A DNA stretch of 64,000 bases from Mucilaginibacter sp. (GTDB taxonomy: Bacteria; Bacteroidota; Bacteroidia; Sphingobacteriales; Sphingobacteriaceae): positions 1-64,000 of the forward strand of contig JARLHA010000033.1 in assembly GCA_031292485.1 (NCBI GenBank), written 5' to 3'. Positions 34,141 to 43,467 of this stretch are shown piece after piece (position 1 is the first letter of the stretch; each line of letters starts with the position of its first letter). Under the pieces are notes generated by a model that saw nothing but the letters and a program-made list of their open reading frames with translations, was not told the DNA's origin and searched no databases. The position numbers and the translations under genes are program-made.

Positions 34141-34998
34141 ATGATTACAGATAAGGAGACCAATACACTTTATTTAGCTGATATTTTACCTAAGTTAAAC
34201 CCTGATTTCTTTAGCAGGTTTATAAGTGTATTGGATGAATGCAAAATTCAGCATTCTATAATTCCCCATACAAAGGACATTTGGGCTGTTGATTATATGC
34301 CAATTCAGATTGATATTAACAACTTTATCCGTTTTATATACAATCCCCAGTATTTACAAACCATTAAATATAGAAAGACAATCTCTGATGTTGATACTAT
34401 TTGCGATAAAATAGGGATAGACACAACAAAATCAACAATCGTACTTGATGGTGGAAATGTAACACGAACAACAGATAAAGTAATAATGACTGACAGGATT
34501 TTTCAGGATAATCCAACATTCCAACCAAAACAATTAATCAGACAGCTTGAAGCACTTTTTCAAGTCGACAAATTATACTTTGTTCCTGAACAACCAAAAG
34601 ATTTCACAGGGCATTCAGATGGAATGATCCGGTTTATTGACAATCATACTGTATTAGTAAACAACTATGGGAAAGAAAAGGAAGAGTTCCGGCGAGCCTT
34701 TCAAATTGCCATCCTCAATATAGGGCTGGATTACATTGAACTTCCTTATAATCCATATCAAAACACAAGTTATAATCAGGCAAATGGCGATTATATAAAT
34801 TATCTGCAAATGGAACAGGCCATAGTTGTTCCAGTTTTCGGCATAAAAGAAGATGAAGAAGCTATACGAAAATTTGAAGAAGTATTTGTAAGACAAACTA
34901 TCGCTACTATTGAAAGCAATGAAATTGCCAATCAAGGCGGTATATTAAATTGTATAACGTGGAATATTCGTACCGAGCCGCGTACTAAATTAGCATAA
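34141..34998 (+). CDS. Agmatine deiminase/peptidyl-arginine deiminase family enzyme
   Basis: A 285-residue guanidine-modifying-enzyme fold. WAVDYMPIQI gives the substrate-binding Asp, LDGGN and GHSDGMIRF the central Asp/His pair, and NQGGILNCITWN near the C-terminus the catalytic Cys. The expected reaction is hydrolysis of a guanidino group to a ureido product. It is shorter than the ~360-residue agmatine deiminases. ATG at 34141 is preferred; a TTG at 34096, directly after the stop of the upstream gene, would add 15 residues. AT-rich, likely acquired as a pair with its neighbour. Confidence 0.85.
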   Translation: MITDKETNTLYLADILPKLNPDFFSRFISVLDECKIQHSIIPHTKDIWAVDYMPIQIDINNFIRFIYNPQYLQTIKYRKTISDVDTICDKIGIDTTKSTIVLDGGNVTRTTDKVIMTDRIFQDNPTFQPKQLIRQLEALFQVDKLYFVPEQPKDFTGHSDGMIRFIDNHTVLVNNYGKEKEEFRRAFQIAILNIGLDYIELPYNPYQNTSYNQANGDYINYLQMEQAIVVPVFGIKEDEEAIRKFEEVFVRQTIATIESNEIANQGGILNCITWNIRTEPRTKLA

Positions 34999-35150
34999 AC
35001 ATCGGATTTTGTTCCACGCTGTACAATGTGGAACAAATCTGGTTGATATTAATAATACTGAAAATCAACAATTCAACCCCTCACATAATCCACCCAATCC
35101 ACCCCAAAATCCCCCCTCGAAATAATAATAAAAAAATAATGCACTCACTA

Positions 35151-35181
35151 TTTGGCATTTAATTTATAATCCCTATCTTTG
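35151..35181 (+). promoter_or_regulatory. Promoter of the rplC operon
   Basis: TTTG (35151-35154), 19 nt, TATCTTTG (35174-35181): an almost ideal Bacteroidota promoter, giving the S10-spc genes their own start now that rpsJ is far upstream. A 74-nt leader with an AACGGGG/GTGGCCC segment precedes rplC. Confidence 0.85.
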
Positions 35182-35254
35182 CCGTCCCTTAACGGGGAAT
35201 AATATGCTTTGAACGTGGCCCTACTGCTTCGATGAGCACAAAAAAATAAATAAA

Positions 35255-35872
35255 ATGTCAGGAATAATTGGTAAAAAAGTAGGAATGACCAGCATTTTCG
35301 ACGAGACAGGGAAAAACATCCCCTGTACTGTAATCGAAGCTGGCCCTTGCGTGGTAACCCAGATCAGGTCTGTTGAGACAGACGGATATGCAGCTGTACA
35401 GCTTGCATATGGTGAGGCAAAAGACAAGCACACTACTTCTCCCTTAAAAGGCCATTTCGCCAAAGCTGGTACAACGCCAAAACGTCGTCTGGTTGAATTC
35501 AAAACTTTCGAAGATCAAAAAAGCTTAGGTGATACGATCACCGTTGATATTTTTGAGATCGGCGATTTTGTTGATGTGGTGGGTACTTCAAAAGGTAAAG
35601 GTTTCCAGGGTGTTGTAAAACGTCATGGTTTCGGTGGTGTGGGTATGCAAACTCACGGACAACATAATCGTTTACGTGCTCCGGGTTCAATGGGTGCATC
35701 ATCATGGCCTTCCCGCGTATTTAAAGGTATGCGTATGGCCGGCCAAATGGGTAACGAACGTGTTAAGGTTCAAAACTTACAGGTAGTTAAGGTATTTGCT
35801 GAGCAAAACCTGTTGGTAGTTAAAGGTTCCATCCCGGGAGCTAAGGGTTCATTCGTAATAGTGGATAAATAA
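35255..35872 (+). CDS. rplC: 50S ribosomal protein uL3
   Basis: Early-assembling large-subunit protein near the peptidyl-transferase centre. The 205 residues start [19 protein letters not shown] and include [34 protein letters not shown] with the Gln usually methylated, and [12 protein letters not shown] at the end. First gene of the S10 segment here, one base before rplD. Confidence 0.98.
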   Translation: MSGIIGKKVGMTSIFDETGKNIPCTVIEAGPCVVTQIRSVETDGYAAVQLAYGEAKDKHTTSPLKGHFAKAGTTPKRRLVEFKTFEDQKSLGDTITVDIFEIGDFVDVVGTSKGKGFQGVVKRHGFGGVGMQTHGQHNRLRAPGSMGASSWPSRVFKGMRMAGQMGNERVKVQNLQVVKVFAEQNLLVVKGSIPGAKGSFVIVDK

Positions 35873-35873
35873 G

Positions 35874-36503
35874 ATGGAAGTTAACGTAGTAAATGTATCA
35901 GGTAAAGAAACAGGTGCCAAGGTGCAACTTTCTGAGTCCGTATTCGGAATCGAACCAAACGATCACGCTATCTATTTAGATGTAAAGCAATTCCTCGCTA
36001 ACCAGCGCCAGGGAACGCACAAATCAAAACAGCGTAACGAAATTGCAGGTTCAACCCGCAAATTATATAAGCAAAAAGGTACAGGCGGCGCCCGTGCCGG
36101 CAGCGTAAAATCACCGTTGTTTAATGGTGGTGGCCGTGTATTCGGTCCGCAGCCACGCGATTACACCTTCAAGTTAAATAAAAAACTAAAAGCCCTTGCA
36201 CGTAAATCAGCTTTATCATATAAAGCAAAAGATAGCAGCATAGTGGTAGTTGAAGATTTTACTTTCGACGCTGTAAAAACTAAAAGCTATGTACAGTTCA
36301 CTACCGACTTAAATGCCGGTGATGTAAGGACACTTTTAGTATTAGGCGCTGCAAATAACAATGTATATCTATCAAGCAGGAACCTGAAAAAAACTAAGGT
36401 GATTGTTGCCGACCAGTTAAACACTTACGATGTGTTAAACGCAGGCAAGCTGATCTTAACTACAGGTGCTCTTAAAACTTTGGAGGAAGCATTAGCTAAG
36501 TAA
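35874..36503 (+). CDS. rplD: 50S ribosomal protein uL4
   Basis: Binds domain I of 23S rRNA and lines the exit tunnel; in E. coli it also autoregulates this operon. 209 residues, with [20 protein letters not shown] and [20 protein letters not shown] (tunnel loop, near residue 65) intact. Confidence 0.98.
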   Translation: MEVNVVNVSGKETGAKVQLSESVFGIEPNDHAIYLDVKQFLANQRQGTHKSKQRNEIAGSTRKLYKQKGTGGARAGSVKSPLFNGGGRVFGPQPRDYTFKLNKKLKALARKSALSYKAKDSSIVVVEDFTFDAVKTKSYVQFTTDLNAGDVRTLLVLGAANNNVYLSSRNLKKTKVIVADQLNTYDVLNAGKLILTTGALKTLEEALAK

Positions 36504-36505
36504 AT

Positions 36506-36796
36506 ATGGAAATTTTAAAAAAACCCTTACTTACTGAAAAAGTAACCCGCTTAACCGAGAAGCTTAACCGTTATGCTTTCAAAGTTGACCACAGGGCCAA
36601 TAAGATTCAGATAAAAGGAGCCATTGAGGCGATGTATGGTGTAAACGTTAAAGCGGTAAACACCATGAAATACGTTGGTAAACTTAAGACCCGCAATACT
36701 AAGGCCGGTGCCGTTTCAGGACGCGCAGCTACTTACAAAAAAGCGATCATTACGTTGAAAGACGGAGAAGTAATTGATTTTTATAGCGGCATATAA
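36506..36796 (+). CDS. rplW: 50S ribosomal protein uL23
   Basis: Exit-site protein that docks trigger factor and SRP. 96 residues: [19 protein letters not shown] and [19 protein letters not shown] are typical. Two bases after rplD. Confidence 0.98.
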   Translation: MEILKKPLLTEKVTRLTEKLNRYAFKVDHRANKIQIKGAIEAMYGVNVKAVNTMKYVGKLKTRNTKAGAVSGRAATYKKAIITLKDGEVIDFYSGI

Positions 36797-36804
36797 ATAA
36801 AGAG

Positions 36805-37632
36805 ATGGCAGTTAAAAGATTTAAACCGGTTACACCCGGTACACGCTTCCGGATTGATACCAGTACGGCTGATATCACAACTAATGTTCCTGAAAAAACA
36901 TTGGTGGTTTCGGTAAACACAAGATCGGGCGGACGTAACAACAGCGGTAAAATGACCATGCGCTATTTAGGTGGTGGCCATAAACAAGCTTACAGGTTAA
37001 TTGATTTCAAACGTAACAAATTTGATATCCCAGCGAAAGTTGCAACTATCGAGTATGATCCTAACCGTTCGGCACGTATAGCATTATTGCACTTTGCCGA
37101 TGGCGAAAAAAGATATATGATAGCTCCTGCAGGACTTACCGTTGGTATGACTGTTCTGTCAGGCGACAGCGTAGCGCCCGAAGTTGGTAATACATTGCCG
37201 CTTAAGAGCATCCCGCTTGGTTCTATCATCCACAATATTGAACTTAACCCCGGCCAGGGTGGTACCATTGCACGCAGTGCAGGTACATATGCCCAGCTTT
37301 CGGCACGTGATGGTAAATATGCCATCATCAAATTGCCTTCAGGCGAAACCCGTATGATACTGGCAACTTGTTTGGCAACTATCGGTACCGTTTCAAATGG
37401 CGAGAAAGCTAACGCCGTGTTAGGTAAAGCCGGCCGTAAACGCTGGTTAGGCCGCAGGCCAAGAGTTCGTGGTGTAGCCATGAACCCGGTAGATCACCCT
37501 ATGGGTGGTGGTGAGGGAAGGGCCTCAGGTGGTCATCCACGGTCACGCAAAGGTTTATTAGCCAAAGGCTTTAAAACTCGTGACAAAAAGAAAACATCGG
37601 ATCGTTATATCATTGAAAGAAGGAAAAAATAA
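36805..37632 (+). CDS. rplB: 50S ribosomal protein uL2
   Basis: Peptidyl-transferase-centre protein of 275 residues. [20 protein letters not shown] is close to the family's N-domain and [20 protein letters not shown] near the end carries the conserved His of the C-domain. The stop overlaps the rpsS start by one base. Confidence 0.98.
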   Translation: MAVKRFKPVTPGTRFRIDTSTADITTNVPEKTLVVSVNTRSGGRNNSGKMTMRYLGGGHKQAYRLIDFKRNKFDIPAKVATIEYDPNRSARIALLHFADGEKRYMIAPAGLTVGMTVLSGDSVAPEVGNTLPLKSIPLGSIIHNIELNPGQGGTIARSAGTYAQLSARDGKYAIIKLPSGETRMILATCLATIGTVSNGEKANAVLGKAGRKRWLGRRPRVRGVAMNPVDHPMGGGEGRASGGHPRSRKGLLAKGFKTRDKKKTSDRYIIERRKK

Positions 37633-37898
37633 TGGCTCGTTCAATTAAAAAAGGACCTTACATCGACCATAACTTAGACAGAAAAGTTACGGTACTGAAT
37701 GATTCAAACAAGAAGTCGGTTGTAAAAACATGGTCTCGTCGTTCCATGATCTCTCCGGATTTCGTTGGTCATACATTCGCGGTACACAACGGTAATAAAT
37801 TTATCCCTGTGTACGTAACAGAAAACATGGTTGGACACAAGCTGGGAGAGTTTGCACCAACCCGTACATTCCGCGGTCACGCTGAAAAGAAAAAATAA
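37632..37898 (+). CDS. rpsS: 30S ribosomal protein uS19
   Basis: Small-subunit head protein, 88 residues, [19 protein letters not shown] at the start and [20 protein letters not shown] at the end. Start overlaps the rplB stop (TAATG). Confidence 0.98.
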   Translation: MARSIKKGPYIDHNLDRKVTVLNDSNKKSVVKTWSRRSMISPDFVGHTFAVHNGNKFIPVYVTENMVGHKLGEFAPTRTFRGHAEKKK

Positions 37899-37904
37899 CA
37901 GGCA

Positions 37905-38336
37905 ATGGAAGAAGCAAGAACAAAAATTAAAAAGTCTGTATTGATCAGGCAACGCAAAGAAGAGGAAAAAGCTCAGCAAGGCGGCGCTTCAATCGCAAAA
38001 TTACAGAACTGCCCAACCTCACCCCGTAAAATGCGTTTGGTGGTTGACCTGATCCGTGGTGTAAACGTTGAGAAAGCGTTATACATCCTCAAATTCACAA
38101 ATAAAGAAGCTGCGATTCGTGTTGAAAAGCTTTTGTTATCAGCCATCAAAAACTGGGAAGCAAAAAACGAAGACAAACGCGTTGAAGATAGCAACCTGTT
38201 TGTAAAAGAGGTTTCAGTAGGCGGCGGCCGCCAGTTAAAAAGGCTGCGTCCCGCTCCGCAGGGAAGAGGATACCGCATCCGCAAACGCTCAAACCATGTA
38301 CACCTGGTTGTAGATAGTAAAAACGTTAACAATTAA
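37905..38336 (+). CDS. rplV: 50S ribosomal protein uL22, N-terminally extended
   Basis: Exit-tunnel protein. The core ([20 protein letters not shown] to HLVVDSKN) is normal, but about 28 extra residues precede it ([20 protein letters not shown]), giving 143 rather than about 110. The start is fixed by the 6-base gap after rpsS, so the extension is probably real. Confidence 0.97.
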   Translation: MEEARTKIKKSVLIRQRKEEEKAQQGGASIAKLQNCPTSPRKMRLVVDLIRGVNVEKALYILKFTNKEAAIRVEKLLLSAIKNWEAKNEDKRVEDSNLFVKEVSVGGGRQLKRLRPAPQGRGYRIRKRSNHVHLVVDSKNVNN

Positions 38337-38342
38337 TTTGAA

Positions 38343-39263
38343 ATGGGACAGAAAGCACATCCAATAGGTAACAGGTTAGGAATCATCAGAGGTTGGGATT
38401 CTAATTGGTTCGGTGGCAATCATTATGCCGACAAATTAGTTGAAGACGAAAAGATCCGTAAATATCTTTCAGCACGTATCTCAAAAGGTGGTGTTTCAAA
38501 GATCGTTATTGAGCGTACCTTAAAACGCATCACTGTAACTATCCACACAGCCCGCCCGGGTATCGTTATCGGTAAAGGCGGCCAGGAAGTTGACAAGATC
38601 AAAGAAGAATTAAAAAAATTGACTAAAAAGGAAGTTCAGATCAACATATTCGAGATCAAACGTCCTGAACTGGATGCACAATTAGTTGCTGAAGGTATAG
38701 CAAAACAATTAGAAGCACGTATTTCATTCCGTCGTGCGATGAAAACCACTATTGCTTCAACCATGAGAATGGGTGCCGAAGGAATTAAGGTGATGACATC
38801 AGGCCGCTTAGGCGGTGCGGAAATGGCACGTACTGAACAATATAAAGAAGGAAGAATTCCATTGCACACTTTCCGTGCTGATATTGACTATGCATTGGCA
38901 GAAGCGTTAACTACTTATGGTAAAATAGGTGTTAAAGTATGGATCTGCAAAGGCGAAGTTTACGGTAAACGCGATCTTTCTCCAAACATTGGCGGTGCCA
39001 GCAGCGCAAGCGGCAAAGGCGGGCGTCCTGAAGGAGCGGCAGCATTTGGCGGTCGTGGTAACGAAAGAGGCGGCGAACGCGGCGGTGAGCGCAGAGGCGG
39101 CGACAGAAAAGGTGGAAACGATCGCAGAGGACCAGGTGCACCGGGTGGTGCTAACCAACGCGGAGGCGGAAGCCGTCCGGGTGGCCCGAATCGTGGTGGT
39201 GGACCAGGCGCAGGTGGTAGCCGTCCAGGCGGAAATCGTCCGGGCGGTCCAGGAAAGAGATAA
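38343..39263 (+). CDS. rpsC: 30S ribosomal protein uS3 with a long RG-rich tail
   Basis: mRNA-entry-site protein. The KH domain ([20 protein letters not shown]) and the C-terminal domain up to [16 protein letters not shown] are normal. About 80 extra residues follow, made of Gly/Arg/Pro repeats such as [17 protein letters not shown] and [17 protein letters not shown], bringing the length to 306. Bacteroidota S3 proteins are often somewhat longer than E. coli S3 (233), but this tail is unusually long and would be disordered and basic. Confidence 0.97.
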   Translation: MGQKAHPIGNRLGIIRGWDSNWFGGNHYADKLVEDEKIRKYLSARISKGGVSKIVIERTLKRITVTIHTARPGIVIGKGGQEVDKIKEELKKLTKKEVQINIFEIKRPELDAQLVAEGIAKQLEARISFRRAMKTTIASTMRMGAEGIKVMTSGRLGGAEMARTEQYKEGRIPLHTFRADIDYALAEALTTYGKIGVKVWICKGEVYGKRDLSPNIGGASSASGKGGRPEGAAAFGGRGNERGGERGGERRGGDRKGGNDRRGPGAPGGANQRGGGSRPGGPNRGGGPGAGGSRPGGNRPGGPGKR

Positions 39264-39274
39264 GTCAGGCAGAT

Positions 39275-39425
39275 ATGAGATGTGAGATATGAGATGTGAG
39301 AAGCATTTTATCGATCATCAAAGGGTTTGCAGAAAGATAAAGTAATAATTAATAAGGTACAGATTTTCGATAAAGGTTTGTAGAGTAACATCTCAAATCT
39401 CATATCTCAAATCTCATATCTCAAA
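39275..39425. repeat. Stutter inverted repeat in the rpsC-rplP spacer
   Basis: GATATGAGATGTGAGATATG and further GAGATGTGAG words (39273-39300) face CATCTCAAATCTCATATCTC words (39389-39423), a near-perfect complement, across 90 bp. It lies inside an operon, so the mRNA should carry this hairpin between S3 and L16. Confidence 0.88.
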
Positions 39426-39435
39426 GAATAATAAA

Positions 39436-39858
39436 ATGCTACAGCCAAAAAGAACGAAGTTCAGAAAGATGCAAAAAGGCAGAATGAAGGGAAACGCCAG
39501 TCGTGGCGCTGAACTGTCATTCGGATCTTTCGGTATAAAATCACTTGAAGCAGCCTGGATTACCAGCCGGCAGATAGAAGCTGCACGTATTGCTGTTACA
39601 CGTTTTATGAAACGTGAAGGACAGGTTTGGATCAGGATATTCCCTGACAAGCCAGTAACCAAAAAACCAGCAGAAGTACGTATGGGTAAAGGTAAAGGTG
39701 CTCCTGAATATTGGGTTGCGGTAGTACGCCCCGGAAGGATCATTTTTGAAGCGGAAGGTGTTCCTTTGGATGTTGCAAAGGAAGCATTACGCCTGGCAGC
39801 ACAAAAGTTGCCTGTACAAACAAGGTTTATAGTACGTAGAGATTACGTAGAAGCATAA
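39436..39858 (+). CDS. rplP: 50S ribosomal protein uL16
   Basis: Binds near the A-site tRNA. 140 residues from [19 protein letters not shown], with [38 protein letters not shown] typical. Preceded by an in-operon stutter repeat. Confidence 0.98.
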   Translation: MLQPKRTKFRKMQKGRMKGNASRGAELSFGSFGIKSLEAAWITSRQIEAARIAVTRFMKREGQVWIRIFPDKPVTKKPAEVRMGKGKGAPEYWVAVVRPGRIIFEAEGVPLDVAKEALRLAAQKLPVQTRFIVRRDYVEA

Positions 39859-39867
39859 CGAAGACGT

Positions 39868-39958
39868 TTAAAAGTTGTAATGTTGAAAGGTTGGAAAGTT
39901 ATTACAACCGCCGTGCAGGCAACATTAAAACCTTACAACTTTACAACATTACAACAAT
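39868..39958. repeat. Stutter inverted repeat in the rplP-rpmC spacer
   Basis: AAAAGTTGTAATGTTGAAAG and GGTTGGAAAGTTATTAC words (39869-39905) face ACCTTACAACTTTACAAC and ATTACAAC words (39931-39957). Confidence 0.82.
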
Positions 39959-39969
39959 AAAAAAAGAAA

Positions 39970-40173
39970 ATGAAGAACTCAGAAATTTTGGAGTTGTCGA
40001 CTGAAGAATTGGTTGCCAGGATCGGCGAGGAAAGAGCAAATCTTACCAAACTGAAATTTGCACACGCGGTTTCTGCTATTGAAAACCCTAGCCGTATTAC
40101 AAAAGTACGCAAGGATATCGCCCGTTTGACCACTGAAATAACAAAGCGTAAATCAGCGTCAGCTTCTGAATAA
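39970..40173 (+). CDS. rpmC: 50S ribosomal protein uL29
   Basis: Two-helix exit-site protein, 67 residues: SEILELSTEELVARIGEERA and HAVSAIENPSRITKVRKDIA. Confidence 0.96.
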   Translation: MKNSEILELSTEELVARIGEERANLTKLKFAHAVSAIENPSRITKVRKDIARLTTEITKRKSASASE

Positions 40174-40191
40174 TTTTAAGAATCGGGAAAA

Positions 40192-40446
40192 ATGGAAAGA
40201 AATTTAAGAAAAACTCGTACCGGCCTGGTAGTAAGCAATAAGATGGATAAATCTGTTGTTGTTGCTGTAGAAAGGAAAGTAAAACACCCTATCTATGGTA
40301 AATTCGTAAAGAAGACTACCAAATTTATGGCCCATGATGAAGCAAATACCTGTGGTATAGGCGATACCGTATTGATTATGGAAACACGCCCGCTGAGCAA
40401 AAACAAAAACTGGAGACTAGTTCAAATTTTAGAAAGGGCTAAATAA
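40192..40446 (+). CDS. rpsQ: 30S ribosomal protein uS17
   Basis: Primary 16S-binding protein, 84 residues, [20 protein letters not shown] and [19 protein letters not shown]. Confidence 0.97.
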   Translation: MERNLRKTRTGLVVSNKMDKSVVVAVERKVKHPIYGKFVKKTTKFMAHDEANTCGIGDTVLIMETRPLSKNKNWRLVQILERAK

Positions 40447-40447
40447 A

Positions 40448-40816
40448 ATGGTACAACAGGAATCAAGATTAAACGTAGCTGATAACAGCGGTGCTAAAGA
40501 AGTTTTAGTGATCCGCGTGTTGGGTGGTACCGGGAAAAGGTATGCCTCTATCGGCGATAAGATAGTAGTTACCGTAAAAAGCGCCCTGCCATCAGGCAAC
40601 GTTAAAAAAGGTACTGTTTCAAAAGCTGTTGTTGTTCGTACAAAAAAGGAAATCCGCCGCAAGGATGGTTCATATATTCGTTTTGACGACAATGCAGCAG
40701 TTTTATTAAATAACCAGGATGAGCCAAGAGGCACACGTATCTTTGGCCCTGTTGCAAGAGAATTACGTGAGAAACAATTTATGAAAATTGTATCATTAGC
40801 ACCGGAGGTATTGTAA
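40448..40816 (+). CDS. rplN: 50S ribosomal protein uL14
   Basis: Subunit-interface protein, 122 residues, [20 protein letters not shown] at the start, [20 protein letters not shown] at the end. One base after rpsQ. A GGAGGT near its 3' end could serve the next gene. Confidence 0.98.
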   Translation: MVQQESRLNVADNSGAKEVLVIRVLGGTGKRYASIGDKIVVTVKSALPSGNVKKGTVSKAVVVRTKKEIRRKDGSYIRFDDNAAVLLNNQDEPRGTRIFGPVARELREKQFMKIVSLAPEVL

Positions 40817-40817
40817 C

Positions 40818-41162
40818 ATGGAAAATAAGAAGAATATAAAACCTGCCAAAATGAAGATCAAAAAAGGTGATCTGGTAAAGGTTATAGCCGGTGACTCAAA
40901 AGGCGCCCAGGGTAAAGTATTAGAAGTAATATTAGACAAGAACCGCATAATTGTTGAAGGTGCTAATTTAGTATCTAAACATACTAAGCCAAATGCTGCA
41001 AAACCAAATGGTGGTATTGTTAAGCAGGAAGCTGCCATACACGTTTCAAACCTGATGCTGGTTGACCCTAAATCGGGTAAACCAACCCGCGTTGGCCGTA
41101 AAAGAAACGAAGCTGGTAAATTAGTAAGAGTGGCAAAAATATCAGGAGAGGAAATTAAGTAA
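40818..41162 (+). CDS. rplX: 50S ribosomal protein uL24
   Basis: Assembly initiator, 114 residues. The KOW motif is [20 protein letters not shown] and [20 protein letters not shown] follows. About 10 extra Lys/Asn-rich residues precede the core. The stop overlaps the rplE start by one base. Confidence 0.97.
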   Translation: MENKKNIKPAKMKIKKGDLVKVIAGDSKGAQGKVLEVILDKNRIIVEGANLVSKHTKPNAAKPNGGIVKQEAAIHVSNLMLVDPKSGKPTRVGRKRNEAGKLVRVAKISGEEIK

Positions 41163-41731
41163 TGGAATACGTACCAAGATTAAAAACAAAGTATAGAACT
41201 GAGATCCGTACTGCACTGAAAGATAAATTTCAGTATAAAAGCGTAATGCAGGTTCCTAAACTTGAGAAAATCGCTATCAACCAGGGTGTTGGTGGTGCTA
41301 CTACTGATAAAAAACTGATTGAAAGTACCATTGCCGAGCTTACTACCATCACTGGTCAGCAAGCGGTTTCTTCAAAATCGAAAAAGGATATTTCAAACTT
41401 TAAATTACGTAAAAATATGCCTATCGGCGTACGTGTTACTTTACGTGATAATACCATGTATGAATTCCTTGACCGTTTGATCGCTATCGCGCTGCCACGT
41501 ATCCGCGACTTCAAAGGTATTAATGATAAAGGTTTTGACGGCCGCGGAAATTATACTTTAGGTATATCCGAGCAGATCATTTTCCCTGAAATCAATATCG
41601 ACAAGATCAACAAGATACAGGGTATGGATATTACCTTTGTAACCTCTGCAACAAACGATGTTGAAGCATTGGAGTTGTTGAAACAATTTGGATTACCATT
41701 TAAAAATCAAAATACAACTACAAATGGCTAA
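41162..41731 (+). CDS. rplE: 50S ribosomal protein uL5
   Basis: 5S rRNA-binding protein, 189 residues. [19 protein letters not shown] and [20 protein letters not shown] are typical. The end overlaps rpsN by 8 bp. Confidence 0.98.
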   Translation: MEYVPRLKTKYRTEIRTALKDKFQYKSVMQVPKLEKIAINQGVGGATTDKKLIESTIAELTTITGQQAVSSKSKKDISNFKLRKNMPIGVRVTLRDNTMYEFLDRLIAIALPRIRDFKGINDKGFDGRGNYTLGISEQIIFPEINIDKINKIQGMDITFVTSATNDVEALELLKQFGLPFKNQNTTTNG

Positions 41732-41993
41732 AGAAGGTGTAAAAGCGCGTGAATTGAAACGTGCTAAATTAGTAGCTAAATACGCTGAAAAAAGAGCGGC
41801 CCTTAAAGCAGCAGGTGATTACCTGGCTTTGGATAAATTACCAAAAGCAGCTTCACCGGTAAAATTACACAACAGGTGTAAATTAACTGGCCGCCCTCGT
41901 GGTTACATGCGTCAATTTGGTATTTCACGCGTTACATTCCGTGAAATGGCTTTGGACGGTAAGATCCCGGGAATAAAGAAAGCAAGCTGGTAG
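41724..41993 (+). CDS. rpsN: 30S ribosomal protein uS14, zinc-free form
   Basis: Starting at 41724 gives [20 protein letters not shown] and 89 residues, the C-minus form. No C-x2-C pairs occur: [20 protein letters not shown] has a single Cys. An upstream in-frame ATG inside rplE is rejected. The start overlaps rplE by 8 bp, favouring coupled translation. Confidence 0.96.
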   Translation: MAKEGVKARELKRAKLVAKYAEKRAALKAAGDYLALDKLPKAASPVKLHNRCKLTGRPRGYMRQFGISRVTFREMALDGKIPGIKKASW

Positions 41994-42065
41994 TTAGAGA
42001 TCAGTGATTGGAGATCAGAGATTAGTTGTTTTTTTTCTAATCTCTAATCTCCAACCTCTAATCAC
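41994..42065. repeat. Stutter inverted repeat in the rpsN-rpsH spacer
   Basis: TTAGAGATCAGTGATTGGAG and GATCAGAGATTAG words (41994-42028) face CTAATCTCTAATCTCCAACC and TCTAATCACTT (42041-42068) with only a T-rich loop between: a compact, well-matched hairpin. Confidence 0.9.
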
Positions 42066-42078
42066 TTAAAAATTAACC

Positions 42079-42109
42079 GATAGCAGGTCCGGAAAAGGAA
42101 ACCACTATC
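42079..42109 (+). promoter_or_regulatory. Candidate S8-responsive stem-loop before rpsH
   Basis: GATAG (42079-42083) pairs with CTATC (42105-42109). Inside, GGT pairs with ACC and CC with GG around GGAAAA, leaving small asymmetric internal loops. It lies 13 nt before the rpsH start. S8 represses the spc operon in E. coli by binding an internal-loop helix like its 16S site. The resemblance is structural and general; no sequence match was tested. Confidence 0.4.
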
Positions 42110-42122
42110 ATAAAACAATAAA

Positions 42123-42521
42123 ATGAATACAGATCCAATCGCAGATTATCTTACAAGAGTAAGGAATGCTATTAAGGCCAACCATAGGGTTGTTGAAATT
42201 CCTGCATCAAATCTGAAAAAGGAAATCACGAAAGTGCTTTTCGACAAAGGTTACATTGCCAATTTTAAGTTTGAAGACAACGGTCCTCAGGGCACTATTA
42301 AGGTAGCTTTGAAATACCATCCGATAACAAAAATTTCTGCTATCCGCAGCATTTCGCGCATCAGTAAACCAGGTTTGAGGAAATACGCAGGCATGGACAA
42401 TATGCCAAGAGTATTAAATGGTTTAGGTATCGCCATCCTGTCAACTTCTAAAGGTGTAATGACCGATAAAGAAGCCCGCGCACAGAACGTTGGTGGCGAA
42501 GTTTTATGCTACGTATATTAA
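42123..42521 (+). CDS. rpsH: 30S ribosomal protein uS8
   Basis: 16S central-domain binder and, in E. coli, translational repressor of the spc operon. 132 residues, MNTDPIADYLTRVRNAIKAN and AILSTSKGVMTDKEARAQNV. Confidence 0.98.
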   Translation: MNTDPIADYLTRVRNAIKANHRVVEIPASNLKKEITKVLFDKGYIANFKFEDNGPQGTIKVALKYHPITKISAIRSISRISKPGLRKYAGMDNMPRVLNGLGIAILSTSKGVMTDKEARAQNVGGEVLCYVY

Positions 42522-42522
42522 T

Positions 42523-42529
42523 AGGAGGA
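42523..42529 (+). promoter_or_regulatory. Shine-Dalgarno sequence before rplF
   Basis: AGGAGGA, 9 bases before the ATG at 42539. Unusual in this phylum, like the one before rpsG. Confidence 0.7.
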
Positions 42530-42538
42530 AATTAAGCA

Positions 42539-43096
42539 ATGTCAAGAGTAGGAAAATCACCGATTGCGCTGCCCCAGGGAGTTACTTTCACTTTATCAGC
42601 AGATAATGTTGTTACGGTAAAAGGCCCCAAAGGTGAGTTGCATCAAGCCATTGACAGTGATATCACTGTTGAGGTGGAAGAAGGACAACTGGTTGTAAAA
42701 CGCCCTTCTGATCAAAAACGTCATAAAGCATTACACGGCTTATACCGTGCTTTAATTAATAATATGGTAGTTGGTGTAACAACCGGCTATAAATTAGAGC
42801 AGGAATTAGTGGGTGTAGGTTATCGTGCAACCAATACCGGTAATACATTAGACTTAGTGCTGGGATATTCTCACCACTATGTTTTCGAATTGCCAAAAGA
42901 AATAAAAGTTACAACAACTGCTGAAAAGGGTAAAAACCCAACTATTATTCTGGAGTCGATTGATAAACAACTGATAGGCCAGGTAGCAGCGAAAATCCGC
43001 TCGTTACGTGCACCTGAACCATACAAAGGCAAAGGTATCAAGTTTGTTGGCGAAATATTGAGAAGAAAAGCAGGTAAATCAGCATCTAAAAAATAA
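42539..43096 (+). CDS. rplF: 50S ribosomal protein uL6
   Basis: Large-subunit protein near the factor-binding site, 185 residues. KVRVGKSPI-like start ([15 protein letters not shown]), [11 protein letters not shown] and [15 protein letters not shown]. Preceded by a clear Shine-Dalgarno sequence. Confidence 0.98.
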   Translation: MSRVGKSPIALPQGVTFTLSADNVVTVKGPKGELHQAIDSDITVEVEEGQLVVKRPSDQKRHKALHGLYRALINNMVVGVTTGYKLEQELVGVGYRATNTGNTLDLVLGYSHHYVFELPKEIKVTTTAEKGKNPTIILESIDKQLIGQVAAKIRSLRAPEPYKGKGIKFVGEILRRKAGKSASKK

Positions 43097-43101
43097 TCGT
43101 C

Positions 43102-43455
43102 ATGGGAGCTAAGTTATCAAGAAGAGACAGAATTAAGAAGGGCATCAGGAAACGTGTTTCCGGTTCTTCAGCACGTCCGCGTTTGTCAGTGTACAGAAGC
43201 AATAAAGGTATTTACGCGCAGATCATTGACGATGTTAGCGGCAAGACATTAGTGTCGGCCTCATCATTATCAAAAGATTTCACTGCGGAAAAAGGAACAA
43301 AAATCGATCAGTCAGCTGCCGTAGGTAAGCTGGTTGCCGAGAAAGCTGTTGCCGCAGGAATTAAAGATGTGGTTTTTGACAGAAATGGTTATTTATACCA
43401 TGGCCGTATTAAATCATTGGCTGATGGTGCACGTGAAGGTGGTTTAAACTTTTAA
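43102..43455 (+). CDS. rplR: 50S ribosomal protein uL18
   Basis: 5S rRNA-binding protein, 117 residues, [20 protein letters not shown] and [20 protein letters not shown]. Confidence 0.98.
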   Translation: MGAKLSRRDRIKKGIRKRVSGSSARPRLSVYRSNKGIYAQIIDDVSGKTLVSASSLSKDFTAEKGTKIDQSAAVGKLVAEKAVAAGIKDVVFDRNGYLYHGRIKSLADGAREGGLNF

Positions 43456-43467
43456 TCGGAAAGAAAA

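Noticed and set aside
35182..35254. Leader of rplC as an L4-type attenuator
   Set aside because: No convincing stable structure with an associated terminator could be drawn by hand.
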